Positions 1 through 9,074 are shown, counted from the first letter of the stretch. The stretch is DNA of 56,094 nucleotides from Sphingomonas parapaucimobilis NBRC 15100 (GCF_000787715.1 NZ_BBPI01000098.1:1-56094), one strand, 5' to 3'. Made by a program: numbers and translations. Notes: generated by a model from the letters alone, not told the origin.

Positions 1-177
1 GGCTTGAAAATGGCCGTCACCTGGCTGCCGAAGGGCAGGACCGAGATCCTGCGCGCGCAGCGAACCGGTGACGAGTTTCGCGGCGACCATTCGCGGGCTG
101 TCGTGGCGGGCGGATCGATCGCGTTCACGCGACGCGGGAAGATCCGCGTCTGCCACCGAACCCCGGAGGAGTCCTAG
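1..177 (+). CDS. 3' end of an unidentified gene (partial)
   Basis: The frame is open from the window edge to a TAG at 175-177 and gives 58 residues of a basic C-terminal end. The stop lies three bases before the ATG of the ZIP-like gene, and the Shine-Dalgarno sequence of that gene (GGAGGAG) sits inside these last codons, which suggests one operon. I do not recognise the family and cannot see the start. The context suggests a metal-related gene, but that is inference only. Confidence 0.5.
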   Translation, partial: GLKMAVTWLPKGRTEILRAQRTGDEFRGDHSRAVVAGGSIAFTRRGKIRVCHRTPEES

Positions 178-180
178 GAA

Positions 181-867
181 ATGCAGGCACTGCTCTATAC
201 GCTTGCGCCTGTGCTGGCGGTCGTGCTCGGCGCGATTGTCGCGAGCCGCACCAAGTTGAAACCTGGCCTCGTGGCGGGCCTACAGCATCTCGCTGCCGGC
301 GTCGTGTTCGCGGCGGCAGCGACCGAAATCCTGCCGCAGGTCAAGCATGAGGCATCGCCCAGCGCGACGTTGATCGGCGGGGCGGCGGGCGTCGCGACCA
401 TGCTGGGGCTCAAGGCTCTTGAGGCCCGCTTCAAGGGGCCGATGGCGCTACTCGCCGCGATCGGCATCGACATTCTGGTCGACGGCCTGGTGCTCGGCCT
501 CGCTTTCGTGGCGGGCGAGAAGGCAGGTCTCCTGCTGACGATCGCGCTCACTCTGGAAGTGTTATTTCTGGGACTGACGCTGACCGACGAGCTGGCGGAA
601 ACCTATCGCTCGCGCTTGCGCATCATCGTGATCGTCTCGGCATTGGCCCTGCTGCTGCCGATCGGCGCGCTCGCTGCCGTGCCGGTCGCCGCGCTGTCGC
701 CGGTGATGATCGCCGGCTTCCTCAGCTTCGGGCTGATGGCGCTGCTCTACCTCGTCACGGAGGAGTTGCTGGTCGAGGCGCACGAGAAACCCGACACCCC
801 GCTCATCAGCTCGATGTTTTTCGTCGGCTTCCTGGCCCTGCTGACACTTGAGGAGATGATGGGATGA
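181..867 (+). CDS. ZIP-like metal permease
   Basis: This 228-residue protein is almost entirely hydrophobic, with about seven or eight membrane segments. The central segments carry polar pairs where ZIP transporters bind metal (IDILVDGLVLG and later TLTDELAET). The usual histidines are replaced by Asp and Glu, so it is a divergent member. ZIP proteins move divalent metals such as zinc across the inner membrane. A strong GGAGGAG lies before the ATG. Its last codons overlap the start of the CDF gene by ATGA, which indicates translational coupling. An exporter role is possible, because every other gene of the operon looks like metal detoxification. Confidence 0.75.
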   Translation: MQALLYTLAPVLAVVLGAIVASRTKLKPGLVAGLQHLAAGVVFAAAATEILPQVKHEASPSATLIGGAAGVATMLGLKALEARFKGPMALLAAIGIDILVDGLVLGLAFVAGEKAGLLLTIALTLEVLFLGLTLTDELAETYRSRLRIIVIVSALALLLPIGALAAVPVAALSPVMIAGFLSFGLMALLYLVTEELLVEAHEKPDTPLISSMFFVGFLALLTLEEMMG

Positions 868-1472
868 TCCCGGGCAACGACAACAATGGCGGGCAGGAGC
901 GCCGCACACTGTGGATCGTCCTGCTGCTGAACGCGGCGATCGCTGCGGGCTTCTTCGTTTCCGGCTTCTTCGCGGACTCGAGCGCGCTGATCGCCAACGG
1001 CGTCGACAACCTGTCCGATACGGCTGTGTATGCGCTGAGCCTTGTGGCGCTCACCCGGGGCCAGACATGGAAGACACGCGCCGCGGTCGCTTCGGGCGTC
1101 ATGCTGCTGATCTTCGCGGGCGGCATCTTGATCGATGTCGGACGGCGCTACGTGCAGGGCAGCGAGCCCATCGGACCTACCATGATGGTCATGTCCGCGA
1201 TCGCCGGCGTCGTGAATTACCTCTGCCTGCGGCTGCTCCAGCGCCTCAAGGATCCGGACGTCAATCTCCGGGCCGCAACCACCTTCAGCTTCAACGACTT
1301 CATTTCCAACGGCGGCATCCTGATCGCCGGCGTGCTGGTGCTGTGGTTGGGTACCAATTGGCCGGACCTGCTGGTCGGCTTCGCCACCGCCATCATCGCC
1401 ATCAAGGGCGGTGTCGAAATCCTGCGCGACGCGCGCGCCGAAACCAAGAAAAGCGAAAGGAGGTCGTCATGA
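864..1472 (+). CDS. Cation diffusion facilitator (CDF) transporter
   Basis: The protein has 202 residues and about six membrane segments. The segment ALIANGVDNLSDT (about residues 38-50) matches the CDF signature region, and FSFNDFISNGG later matches the second metal-binding helix, where HxxxD is expected but Asn and Asp are seen. The soluble C-terminal domain of most CDF proteins is missing. CDF proteins export Zn, Co, Cd, Ni or Fe in exchange for protons. The start overlaps the permease stop by four bases, and the stop overlaps the next start by four bases, so expression is probably coupled. Confidence 0.85.
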   Translation: MIPGNDNNGGQERRTLWIVLLLNAAIAAGFFVSGFFADSSALIANGVDNLSDTAVYALSLVALTRGQTWKTRAAVASGVMLLIFAGGILIDVGRRYVQGSEPIGPTMMVMSAIAGVVNYLCLRLLQRLKDPDVNLRAATTFSFNDFISNGGILIAGVLVLWLGTNWPDLLVGFATAIIAIKGGVEILRDARAETKKSERRSS

Positions 1473-3970
1473 ACGACAAGCTCGAACTCGACATTCCAGT
1501 GTTGTTGCCGGACCTTCCTGACGCGGCCGATGCCTGCCTGGACCGTCTCGTATCAACCCTGTCAAAGCGCGAAGGTGTCGAGCGGGCGCATGTGATCTGT
1601 CTCGACGGCAACACGCCAGCGGCGCTGTGCATCCATTTCGATGCCGCCAAGCTGCCGCTGCCACGGTTGCGCGAAATGGTGCGCGCCGCAGGTGCCGAAA
1701 TCACCGAGCGCTACGGCCATGCGATCTGGCAGGTGACGGGGATCAACCACGAACGTCGGGCGCGCACGGTCAGCGATGCGCTGTGCGCCTTGCCCGGCGT
1801 GGTCCAGGCAAGCGCCAGCACCAGCGGGTCTGTCCGGGTCGAATATGATCGCCGCGAAACCACCGAAGAGGAGGTGCGCGCTGCGCTTCGCAAGCTGAAG
1901 GTGAGGGTGGGCAAGCGGGTCGCTGCCGATGAACATGCCGGCCACGACCACGGCCCCGGGGGCCACGGCGCGGGCGAAGAGAAGCACGGCCCCGGCGATG
2001 GCCACGACCATAGCCACGCCGAATTTCTCGGCCCCAATACCGAGCTGATCTTCGCGCTCGCCTGTGGCGCGCTGCTGGGGATCGGCTACGCGATCGAGAG
2101 GCTGGTCGCTGGCGCGCCCGAATGGCTGCCGACCGCCTGCTATATCGCAGCCTATTTCTTCGGCGGATTCTTCACGCTGCGCGAGGCGATCGACAACCTC
2201 CGGATGAAGAAGTTCGAGATCGACACGCTGATGTTGGTCGCTGCGGCCGGCGCCGCTGCGCTGGGCGCATGGGCCGAAGGTGCGCTGCTGCTGTTCCTGT
2301 TCAGCCTCGGCCATGCGCTTGAGCATTATGCAATGGGCCGCGCCAAGAAGGCGATCGAGGCGCTGGCGAAGCTCGCGCCCGAAACCGCGACCGTGCGACG
2401 CGGCGGGCAGACCAGCGAAATCCCGGTCGAGCAGATGGTCGTCGGGGACATTGCCATCGTCCGCCCGAACGAGCGCCTGCCTGCCGACGGCTTCGTCATC
2501 AAGGGCACCAGCGCGATCAACCAGGCCCCGGTCACGGGTGAAAGCATCCCGGTCGACAAGGTGCCGGTCGCAGATGCCGCAGCGGCACGCGCCAAGCCCG
2601 ATGCAGTCGACGCGCAAAGCCGGGTTTTTGCTGGTACGATCAACGGCGGCGGCGCGATCGAGATCGAGGTGACACGCCGTTCCAATGAAAGCGCGCTTGC
2701 CAAGGTCGTGAAGATGGTGAGCGAAGCGGAGACGCAGAAGTCGCCGACGCAGCGCTTCACCGACCGGTTCGAACGGATCTTCGTGCCCGCCGTCCTGGTC
2801 CTGTCAGTGCTCCTGCTGTTCGCATGGGTGGTCGTCGACGAGCCGTTCCGCGACAGCTTCTATCGCGCGATGGCGGTGCTGGTGGCGGCAAGCCCGTGCG
2901 CGCTCGCGATCGCAACGCCGAGCGCGGTCCTGTCGGGCGTTGCCCGTGCAGCGCGGGGCGGCGTGCTCGTGAAGGGCGGTGCACCGCTCGAAAACCTCGG
3001 GTCGCTCAAAGCGATCGCTTTCGACAAGACGGGCACGCTGACCGAAGGTCGTCCGCGCATCACTGATGTCGTGCCCGTCGATGGCGCCGATGAAGGCGAG
3101 TTGCTGGCGCTGGCTGTCGCCGTCGAAGCGTTGAGCGACCATCCCCTGGCCCAAGCGATCGTCAAGGACGGCCGCGAACGTCTGAACGATCGTGCCGTGC
3201 CGACTGCCGGCGACCTCAAGAGCCTGACCGGTCGGGGCGTCACCGCGAGCGTGGATGGCGAGACGGTGTGGATCGGCAAGGCCGAGATGTTCGGAAGTGA
3301 GGGCATTCCGGCGCTGGGGCAGGGCGCGCAGGACGCAATCGCGAAGCTGCGCGAGAACGGCCGCACGACAATGGTGGTCCGCAAGGGGGACCGCGACCTG
3401 GGCGCGATCGGCCTGATGGACACGCCTCGCGAAGCTGCCAAGACCGCGTTGCGTCGGCTGCACGAGATGGGCGTGTCGCGGATGATAATGATCTCCGGCG
3501 ATCACCAGAAAGTCGCCGAAGCGATCGCCGACGAAGTCGGGATCGACGAAGCGTGGGGCGACCTCATGCCCGAAGACAAGGTTGCCGCGATCAAGAAGCT
3601 CGCCGGCGAAGACAAGGTCGCGATGGTGGGCGACGGCGTGAACGATGCGCCGGCGATGGCAAGCGCCACGGTCGGCATCGCGATGGGCGCGGCGGGGTCG
3701 GACGTTGCGCTGGAGACAGCCGACGTGGCGCTGATGGCCGACGATCTGGCGCACCTGCCATTCGCAGTCGGTCTTAGCCGCCATACCCGTGGAATCATCC
3801 GGCAGAACGTCTTCGTCAGCCTGGGTGTCGTCGCCTTCCTGGTGCCTGCTACCATCCTCGGCCTCGGCATTGGGCCAGCGGTGGCGGTTCATGAGGGATC
3901 GACGCTGCTCGTCGTCATCAATGCGCTCAGGCTGCTCGCCTACCGCGATCCGGCAGGGAAGGCGGCATGA
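1469..3970 (+). CDS. P1B-4 type heavy-metal ATPase with His-rich linker
   Basis: This 833-residue protein is a P-type metal exporter. Visible parts are a degenerate N-terminal HMA-like region without CxxC (residues 1-150), a His/Gly-rich linker (about 153-187), TGES (about 355), the membrane motif SPC (about 474), the phosphorylation loop DKTGT (about 518), the hinge GDGVNDAP, and HEGST in the last membrane helix (about 807). SPC together with HEGST defines the P1B-4 group (CoaT/CtpD), linked to Co, Fe, Ni or Zn export. The start at 1469 follows AAAGGAGG by five bases and overlaps the CDF stop. The frame is also open much further upstream, but those codons lie antiphase inside the CDF gene and are rejected. 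Confidence 0.93.
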   Translation: MNDKLELDIPVLLPDLPDAADACLDRLVSTLSKREGVERAHVICLDGNTPAALCIHFDAAKLPLPRLREMVRAAGAEITERYGHAIWQVTGINHERRARTVSDALCALPGVVQASASTSGSVRVEYDRRETTEEEVRAALRKLKVRVGKRVAADEHAGHDHGPGGHGAGEEKHGPGDGHDHSHAEFLGPNTELIFALACGALLGIGYAIERLVAGAPEWLPTACYIAAYFFGGFFTLREAIDNLRMKKFEIDTLMLVAAAGAAALGAWAEGALLLFLFSLGHALEHYAMGRAKKAIEALAKLAPETATVRRGGQTSEIPVEQMVVGDIAIVRPNERLPADGFVIKGTSAINQAPVTGESIPVDKVPVADAAAARAKPDAVDAQSRVFAGTINGGGAIEIEVTRRSNESALAKVVKMVSEAETQKSPTQRFTDRFERIFVPAVLVLSVLLLFAWVVVDEPFRDSFYRAMAVLVAASPCALAIATPSAVLSGVARAARGGVLVKGGAPLENLGSLKAIAFDKTGTLTEGRPRITDVVPVDGADEGELLALAVAVEALSDHPLAQAIVKDGRERLNDRAVPTAGDLKSLTGRGVTASVDGETVWIGKAEMFGSEGIPALGQGAQDAIAKLRENGRTTMVVRKGDRDLGAIGLMDTPREAAKTALRRLHEMGVSRMIMISGDHQKVAEAIADEVGIDEAWGDLMPEDKVAAIKKLAGEDKVAMVGDGVNDAPAMASATVGIAMGAAGSDVALETADVALMADDLAHLPFAVGLSRHTRGIIRQNVFVSLGVVAFLVPATILGLGIGPAVAVHEGSTLLVVINALRLLAYRDPAGKAA

Positions 3971-4716
3971 AGTGGCTGATCGCCTTCGACCTCGACGGCA
4001 CGCTTGCCGAGAGCAAGCGGCCGTTATCGGAGGATATGGCCGCAATCCTCGCCCGATTGCTCGCCATCACGGATGTGGCGGTGATCTCGGGCGGGGACTG
4101 GCCGCAGTTCGAAAAGCAGATCGCCTCGCGCCTTCCTGCCGGCGTCGCGCTCGACCGTCTCTGGTTGATGCCGACCACAGGCACGAAACTCTATCGGTTC
4201 ATCAATGGCGCTTGGCGCGCGGTCTATGCCGAACTGTTCGACGACGCGGAGAAGGCGAAGATCCGCACGGCCTTCGATCAGGCGCTGACCGATGCCGGTC
4301 TCGCCGACGAACGTATCTGGGGCGAACGGATCGAGGACCGGGGCAGCCAGATCACCTTTTCGGGCCTGGGGCAGGCAGCGCCGCTGAAGGAAAAGGAAGC
4401 GTGGGATCCTGACCGAAAGAAGAGGACCGCGTTGCAGGCCACGTTGCGCGCGAAGCTGCCGGAGCTCTCGATCAATCTCGGTGGCACGACATCGATCGAC
4501 GTGACCAGAGCAGGGATCGACAAGGGCTATGGCCTGAAGCGCCTGAGTGCCGAGAGCGGTGTCCCGCTCGACGGGATGCTGTTCATCGGGGATGCGATAT
4601 TCCCCGGTGGGAATGACTATCCCGCTGCTGAAATCGGCCTCGACACAGTGAGGGTGCGCGACGTCGCGGAAACCACCGCCGTCGTGACCGCCATCATCGC
4701 GTGTCTGCACCGATAG
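3967..4716 (+). CDS. HAD-IIB family hydrolase (phosphomannomutase-like fold)
   Basis: The 249-residue protein opens with the HAD nucleophile motif FDLDGTLAES (residues 7-16). A second motif, VISGGDW, follows near residue 40, and the C-terminal acid motif FIGDAIFPGGNDYPA lies near residue 207. This pattern fits the HAD-IIB group that includes eukaryotic-type phosphomannomutases. The substrate is unknown. The ATG overlaps the ATPase stop by four bases, so the phosphatase is made together with the metal pump, which is an unusual partner for it. Confidence 0.85.
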   Translation: MKWLIAFDLDGTLAESKRPLSEDMAAILARLLAITDVAVISGGDWPQFEKQIASRLPAGVALDRLWLMPTTGTKLYRFINGAWRAVYAELFDDAEKAKIRTAFDQALTDAGLADERIWGERIEDRGSQITFSGLGQAAPLKEKEAWDPDRKKRTALQATLRAKLPELSINLGGTTSIDVTRAGIDKGYGLKRLSAESGVPLDGMLFIGDAIFPGGNDYPAAEIGLDTVRVRDVAETTAVVTAIIACLHR

Positions 4717-4951
4717 GATCAAGATACATGGTCGGCTCCATCGCGGAATGCCGCATTGTCAAAGCTCTGGCTTCTGTCGCTTAGGGCAGCGCTTCCTAAA
4801 ACGAAAAGAAGGCAATGTGCGCGTCTCCGCGAACAAAGCCTCCAGCGATCAATCTAAGAGATTCCGCCGCGCTTCTCAATCGTACGCGGTGCTTGATCCC
4901 ACCACTCGATAAACCGCAACAGCTCGGGTCCGGAGTGACGCCGCAGGTTCA

Positions 4952-5671
4952 TTATTCCCCCCTCCTCCCCTCCGGCTTAATCCTGACAGTGCATCGCACT
5001 GGCTCGCCTGCCTTGTTGGCTGCCCGCCGACATTGTTCAAGCGTCTCCTGATTTGCTTGGGCGATCACTGCACCCGCAACCATCGTGTTCCAAGTGTCGG
5101 GCTGGCTGACAGCCGCCAGTCGCCGGCTTGCGGTCCAAGTGTCCAAGCGCAAGCTGCGCGATGCCATCTTCTCTGGCCATAGCCAGCTTTCCGGCACGGC
5201 GCGCGCCACGACGCCCGCGCCGGCTGCCCATAACACCATGCCGATCGCGACGCCGCCGATCGCTGACCATGCTAGCCGTCTGTTCTGCTCGCCGGCATGC
5301 CGCGCCGATGCGACAAGCCCGTGAAGCTGGCGCGTCACGTCCTCCAGTCCCTTGCGCCCGGTAGCGAGCGCCACCTGGTCCTCGCGCCGGGCGGCGTTAC
5401 CGGCTGCGGCGATACGCTGTGCCATTTGCTCGGGCGTCATCGCCAGCGCCGGACTCCGCGCGATCACGTCATTGATGACGGCGATACGGTCGGCCGTGGC
5501 GTCCACGCCCTTCTGCATCCGCCCCAACGTCTCGGTATAGTCCGGCACGTCGATCGCGCCGCGCTCGGCCGCCAGACCCTCCACGGCGCGGCGCAACAGC
5601 GCCAGCTCACCACGCATGGCCTCGAACGCCTCGGCCGCGCCTGCCTCGTCCTGGTCGTCCTCGTCCGCCAC
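4952..5671 (-). CDS. DUF6118 family protein, copy 1
   Basis: The protein has 239 residues: an acidic N-terminus, a long helical region, one membrane segment near residue 160 and a short tail with two cysteines. It clearly resembles the second copy at 15530-16267, sharing SPALAMTP, AIDVPDYTETLG-like and QPVRCT-like blocks. DUF6118 proteins occur beside sphingomonad relaxase genes and their role is unknown. The start lies nine bases after the stop of the relaxase remnant, the same spacing as in the intact copy. It appears intact even though its neighbour is broken. Confidence 0.85.
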   Translation of the reverse strand: MADEDDQDEAGAAEAFEAMRGELALLRRAVEGLAAERGAIDVPDYTETLGRMQKGVDATADRIAVINDVIARSPALAMTPEQMAQRIAAAGNAARREDQVALATGRKGLEDVTRQLHGLVASARHAGEQNRRLAWSAIGGVAIGMVLWAAGAGVVARAVPESWLWPEKMASRSLRLDTWTASRRLAAVSQPDTWNTMVAGAVIAQANQETLEQCRRAANKAGEPVRCTVRIKPEGRRGE

Positions 5672-5680
5672 CCGTCCCCC

Positions 5681-6637
5681 TTACCGGCTCATGCCACGAT
5701 CACGGTCGCGGCCTTGTCCGACCGACTGCGCCAGCTCCTGCCCGATCGACTTGCCCCGCTCCATGTTCAACTCCAGTTCGGGGGCGCGACGGCGCAACAC
5801 GGATTCGAGCTGTGGGTCGCGGTGCAACCCGCCCGCGATGCCCTCCATCCGCTTGCCAAGTTTCTCCGCGCCCGCGCGGTCGCCGGCACGCTCCATGTTG
5901 GCCCGCGCTTCCTTCATGCCCTGCCACTGCTCCACGAACCGGCCCGCGCGCTTCTCCGGGTCGGTGCGGACCTGGCGCTCCGTCTCCATCGCCTTCGCCG
6001 CCCCGCCAGTGTTGCCCTCGGCCGCGTCGCGCGCGAGCCGGGGGTCGCGCTCGATCGCGCTGGCGAGGTCGCGCGCGCCATGCGGCCGCACCTGGTCGAG
6101 CGCGTCGCCGGCCTTCGCCAGCGCCTGTTCCTGGTGCGCCAGCACCGGCAATCCCTTGTCCCGCATCCGGCTTATATCCGCTGCGGCGCGCCCATAGCGT
6201 TCGATCGCGCGGGCCTGCGAGGGCGCCAGCGGCCGATCGGCCGCGAGGCGCTCCGGCGACGTCGTTTTTTCCGCCGCTGGTTTCGGCCGGAACCCGGCGA
6301 ACATGCCCCGCGCCTTGGCCTGCACCTTCTCGACCACCTGACGCGCGAGTTCCGGGAACCGGATCTCGCGCCGATCGGCGAACGCGCGCGCCTGATCCTG
6401 CTCGGGCCGGGCGTAGTCACCGGCCATGTCCTTGCCCCGGTCGCGCGACAGGGCGCGGACAAGCTGGCGCTGGTCGGCGAAGTCGTCGCGGCCGTAATGG
6501 AGCTGCGCGCCGTCGCGGTGTCGCGACATGCCAACATAGGCGCTGTGCCGGTCCATGCCGGGGGTGGCGAGAACGTGGGCGCGATCGACCGTCACGCCCT
6601 GCGCCTTGTGGAAGGTAGCGGCGTAGCCGTGATCGAC
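5681..6637 (-). pseudogene. traA: Truncated traA relaxase (C-terminal third only)
   Basis: The frame encodes a close relative of residues about 654 to 977 of the intact TraA at 16277-19210, including the blocks HKAQGVTVD, DRHSAYVG and LHRDPQLESVLRRRAPEL. Recognisable homology ends abruptly near 6637. The N-terminal relaxase domain and the helicase Walker motifs are absent, so it cannot nick DNA. The two versions differ at many positions, so this is not a recent duplication. It looks like a remnant of a second, related mobilisation region. Confidence 0.88.
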
Positions 6638-6854
6638 CGCGGCATTACGGCTCGACCTATCCCATCTGAGACGGAGGGACGGCGGGGAACCCCGTCGTCC
6701 TCCGCTTTCGTGATTATGAACGATGATGACGATCCCTCGGAGCTGCCGTGTCCGATTCCCCTCATCATGAAGCGCTGAAAACCTTGGGAGACGCCCTCAA
6801 AGCAGGGCCGAAGGCTCTCGCCCGCAGCACTGGTGCGCAGGCCGGACGAACTTT

Positions 6855-7070
6855 GTGAATCGCCTCACGACGCTCGCGCACCAACTCGATGTTGGTGGTC
6901 ACGGCGGGGCGAAAGAGGTGTATGAGGCAGCCTCGATCATCGCAAGGATGCAGCGGAACCAAGAAGACGCAAAAAGCGATGGTTGGTCAGTCGCCGACCA
7001 TGAGGCCATTGCTGGCCTGAAAGGCATCGAGACCAAGCTTCTGAAACTCGCAAATGGCGTTGAACAATGA
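6855..7070 (+). CDS. Small hypothetical protein
   Basis: A GTG-initiated frame encodes 71 residues with a mixed helical composition (NRLTTLAHQL, then RMQRNQEDAK and IETKLLKLANGV). It lies in the gap between the relaxase remnant and the globin gene. No clear Shine-Dalgarno sequence is visible, and I recognise no family. The residue composition looks more like a protein than a GC-rich shadow frame, so it is kept at low confidence. Confidence 0.35.
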   Translation: MNRLTTLAHQLDVGGHGGAKEVYEAASIIARMQRNQEDAKSDGWSVADHEAIAGLKGIETKLLKLANGVEQ

Positions 7071-7151
7071 GCATCTTGGCTGGCCGCATCGGCCACCAAT
7101 TTTAGGATCGGCTTCTCACCTCCTTTTGGGAGGAGCAGTCCGCTGCGGCGA

Positions 7152-7598
7152 TCATGCCGCCTCGGTCTGGTAGAGCTGCGCCTCACGGTTGATAAGGATA
7201 TCGGCCAGGAACCAGTAGGCCTCGCCCCAGGCGTTCAGAACCTCATCGGTTGCCGCCTCGCCCAATATGTCGCGGATCGCCGGCAACAGCGCATTGGCGA
7301 CCGCAGGATAATGTTCGGGCTTGATATGGGTCTCGACATGGCGCGCGGCGATGCGTTCGATCGCGGGTTTCAGCACGTCGAGCTTGTCGACGTTCTGCGC
7401 GAAGGCGAGGATCGCGGCCGCTAGCCGCTTAGGCTGCGCGCCGGATTCGTGCGCGGCCATGTCAAACAGCGCCTTGATCTCCGGATCGACGAACAGGCGC
7501 TGATACATGCGCGTGGTAATCTCCACGCCGTGCTGCTGGAGCGCAGGCGCCGTAGCTTTCACCAAAGCCATTGTTTCGGGGGAGAGCGGTTTGGACAT
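7152..7598 (-). CDS. Single-domain globin related to flavohaemoglobin
   Basis: All 148 residues correspond to the globin domain of flavohaemoprotein Hmp. Tyr occurs in RMYQRLF (the B10 position), the proximal His in ARHVETHIKPEHYP, and the domain ends at INREAQLY, where Hmp continues into its FAD reductase. No reductase gene is nearby. Such proteins bind haem, and many handle NO or oxygen with an outside electron donor. It follows the HWE kinase on the same strand with a 146-base gap, so it may be read from that transcript or from its own promoter. Confidence 0.9.
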   Translation of the reverse strand: MSKPLSPETMALVKATAPALQQHGVEITTRMYQRLFVDPEIKALFDMAAHESGAQPKRLAAAILAFAQNVDKLDVLKPAIERIAARHVETHIKPEHYPAVANALLPAIRDILGEAATDEVLNAWGEAYWFLADILINREAQLYQTEAA

Positions 7599-7744
7599 AC
7601 AGACGTGCTCCGGATTTCAGACCCTGATAAAAGAGACGATCAAAGTGGCGAGAGGGACCCGATCCAGCAAGGAGCGTGGGCCGGAGAGACAGGCATGCGC
7701 GATGAACCAAGGCTTAGCGGCGGGGTATCCTGTATCCGGATCGA

Positions 7745-8347
7745 TCATAGCTCGACCGCAGCCAGAGGAGCGAGCAAGGTCCACACGACGCCCGAGGCGG
7801 GAAACTCCATCTCGGCACGGCCGCGCAAGCTGCGGCTCACGGCCGTGCATATCAGCCGCGACCCAAAGCCCCGCCGCTCGGGCCTGACGACTGGCGGGCC
7901 ACCCCGTTCGGCCCATTGCATCCAAAGCTCGGCTTCGGTGCCCGAATCCAGCACCTTCCATGTCAGCTCGATCGTGCCCGCCTCATTGGACAGGGCCCCA
8001 TATTTGATCGCGTTCGTCGCCAGCTCGTGAAAGGCGAGGGTCAACGTCATCGCCGCCCTGGGGCCGATCGTGACCGTGGGGCCGTCGAGGCGAAGCCGCT
8101 CCGCGTAGAGGGTGAAGTGGCCCAGCGCATTTTCCGCCAGCGCGGGCAGGGGCGCCGCCTGCCAGTTGTGGGATAGAAGCTGCTCGGTCGCGTTGCCCAG
8201 CGCCTCCAATCGCTCGTCAATGGTCGATCGGGCGTCTTCGATCGAATCGGCCGCCTGCAAGCTCTGGCTGACAAGGGAACGAACGACAGTGAGAATGTTC
8301 CTGAACCGATGCTCAAGCTCACGAATCCGGGTTTCAGTATCGACCAT
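7745..8347 (-). CDS. Soluble HWE-family sensor histidine kinase
   Basis: The 200-residue protein starts almost directly with the phosphoacceptor motif ELEHRFRNILTVVRSL (His near residue 13). It continues with the N box FHELATNAIKYGALS and the HWE-group WAERGGPPV, and ends in a G-rich ATP lid (RRGFGSRLI). There is no sensor domain or membrane segment, so input must come from another protein. HWE kinases of Alphaproteobacteria often feed the general stress response. It is divergent from a single-domain response regulator across 141 bases, which suggests a matched pair. Confidence 0.9.
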   Translation of the reverse strand: MVDTETRIRELEHRFRNILTVVRSLVSQSLQAADSIEDARSTIDERLEALGNATEQLLSHNWQAAPLPALAENALGHFTLYAERLRLDGPTVTIGPRAAMTLTLAFHELATNAIKYGALSNEAGTIELTWKVLDSGTEAELWMQWAERGGPPVVRPERRGFGSRLICTAVSRSLRGRAEMEFPASGVVWTLLAPLAAVEL

Positions 8348-8397
8348 AACTCTACGTGCCCCCTACCCGGCTACTTAGAGCAATCGGGAGCCCAGGA

Positions 8398-8416
8398 CGA
8401 ACATTTTGCACGTTCG
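8398..8416. promoter_or_regulatory. Dyad CGAAC-N9-GTTCG between divergent signalling genes
   Basis: A perfect 5-base inverted repeat with a 9-base spacer lies in the 141-base gap between the kinase and the response-regulator genes. This is a plausible operator for a dimeric regulator controlling both. No matching factor can be named, and the dyad is short enough to arise by chance. Confidence 0.3.
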
Positions 8417-8488
8417 CGTGGAGCACAGAGCCAGACGGCGCGTTGCTGCGCTGATCGGTGGAACGGCTGCGTAAATGCTTGGTGCGGC

Positions 8489-8857
8489 ATGACTAAACAA
8501 GACGGGATCAGCGGCCTTCGCGTGCTGGTTGTCGAAGATGATTATTGGGTCGCGGCTACGCTGGTTGAGATAATATCTGAAGCCGGCGCGGAAATCGTCG
8601 GCCCTGTCGATTGCGTGCGGGATGCCCTCGCGGCGCTGGACTCGTCGCCTCATGTCGCCAGCCTCGATGTGCAACTTGGCTCCGAAACCTCGTTCCCGAT
8701 CGCGGACGAACTGGACCGTCGCGGCGTGCCCTTCATCTTCGCCACGGGTGCGGCCAGCATGATCCCGGCTGCCCACGCCTCACGCCCGACCTTCCACAAG
8801 CCCGCTTCGCGCGAGCTGCTGATCGGGGCGCTTTCTGGCGCGCTCAACCCTGCCTAA
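8489..8857 (+). CDS. Single-domain response regulator
   Basis: The 122-residue receiver domain has the acidic pocket VVEDDYW (about residues 13-19), the phosphoacceptor Asp in VASLDVQLG and the conserved Lys in FHKPAS. No output domain follows. Such regulators act through protein contacts or as phosphate sinks. The ATG at 8489 is chosen because the receiver fold begins directly after it; the frame is open further upstream through the intergenic region. It is divergent from the HWE kinase, its likely partner. Confidence 0.88.
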   Translation: MTKQDGISGLRVLVVEDDYWVAATLVEIISEAGAEIVGPVDCVRDALAALDSSPHVASLDVQLGSETSFPIADELDRRGVPFIFATGAASMIPAAHASRPTFHKPASRELLIGALSGALNPA

Positions 8858-8867
8858 CAGGGCTGCT

Positions 8868-9074
8868 TCACTGACGCGATGCAAGAGGCTCAAAAGGAAA
8901 CGCCCCCTCGTCGTCCAGCAGCTCGCCGGGTTGCATCGGGCCGGCTCCGGTCGCGGCGTCGATCGCGGCTTGCAAATGGACGGCGGTGGCCGTCGCGCCT
9001 CGGCCGCTCCGATCCAGTTGGGCCAATGCCATCCTCATAAGCGAGAGGGCTGTGTCGTCATTCGTCATAGACAT
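8868..9074 (-). CDS. Small hypothetical protein after diguanylate cyclase
   Basis: The frame encodes 68 residues with a helical N-terminal half (LSLMRMALAQLD) and an acidic tail (GELLDDEGAFPFEP). Its start overlaps the end of the diguanylate cyclase gene by ten bases, which suggests co-translation. The length recalls NepR anti-sigma factors, but the NepR core is not visible. I do not recognise the family. Confidence 0.55.
   Translation of the reverse strand: MSMTNDDTALSLMRMALAQLDRSGRGATATAVHLQAAIDAATGAGPMQPGELLDDEGAFPFEPLASRQ

Noticed and set aside
911..1468. Upstream extension of the P-type ATPase frame, giving 1019 residues
   Set aside because: These codons lie antiphase inside the CDF gene, show an Arg-rich shadow composition, and a strong Shine-Dalgarno sequence marks 1469 as the start.
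4815..5051. Plus-strand open frame of 78 codons
   Set aside because: No start signal or family-like residues; it overlaps the end of a real DUF6118 gene.
5297..6778. Plus-strand open frame of 493 codons
   Set aside because: It is the antisense shadow of the DUF6118 gene and the relaxase remnant, with His/Arg/Leu-rich low-quality composition.
8868..9074. The 68-residue protein as a NepR anti-sigma factor
   Set aside because: Length and neighbourhood fit, but the conserved NepR core is not visible.
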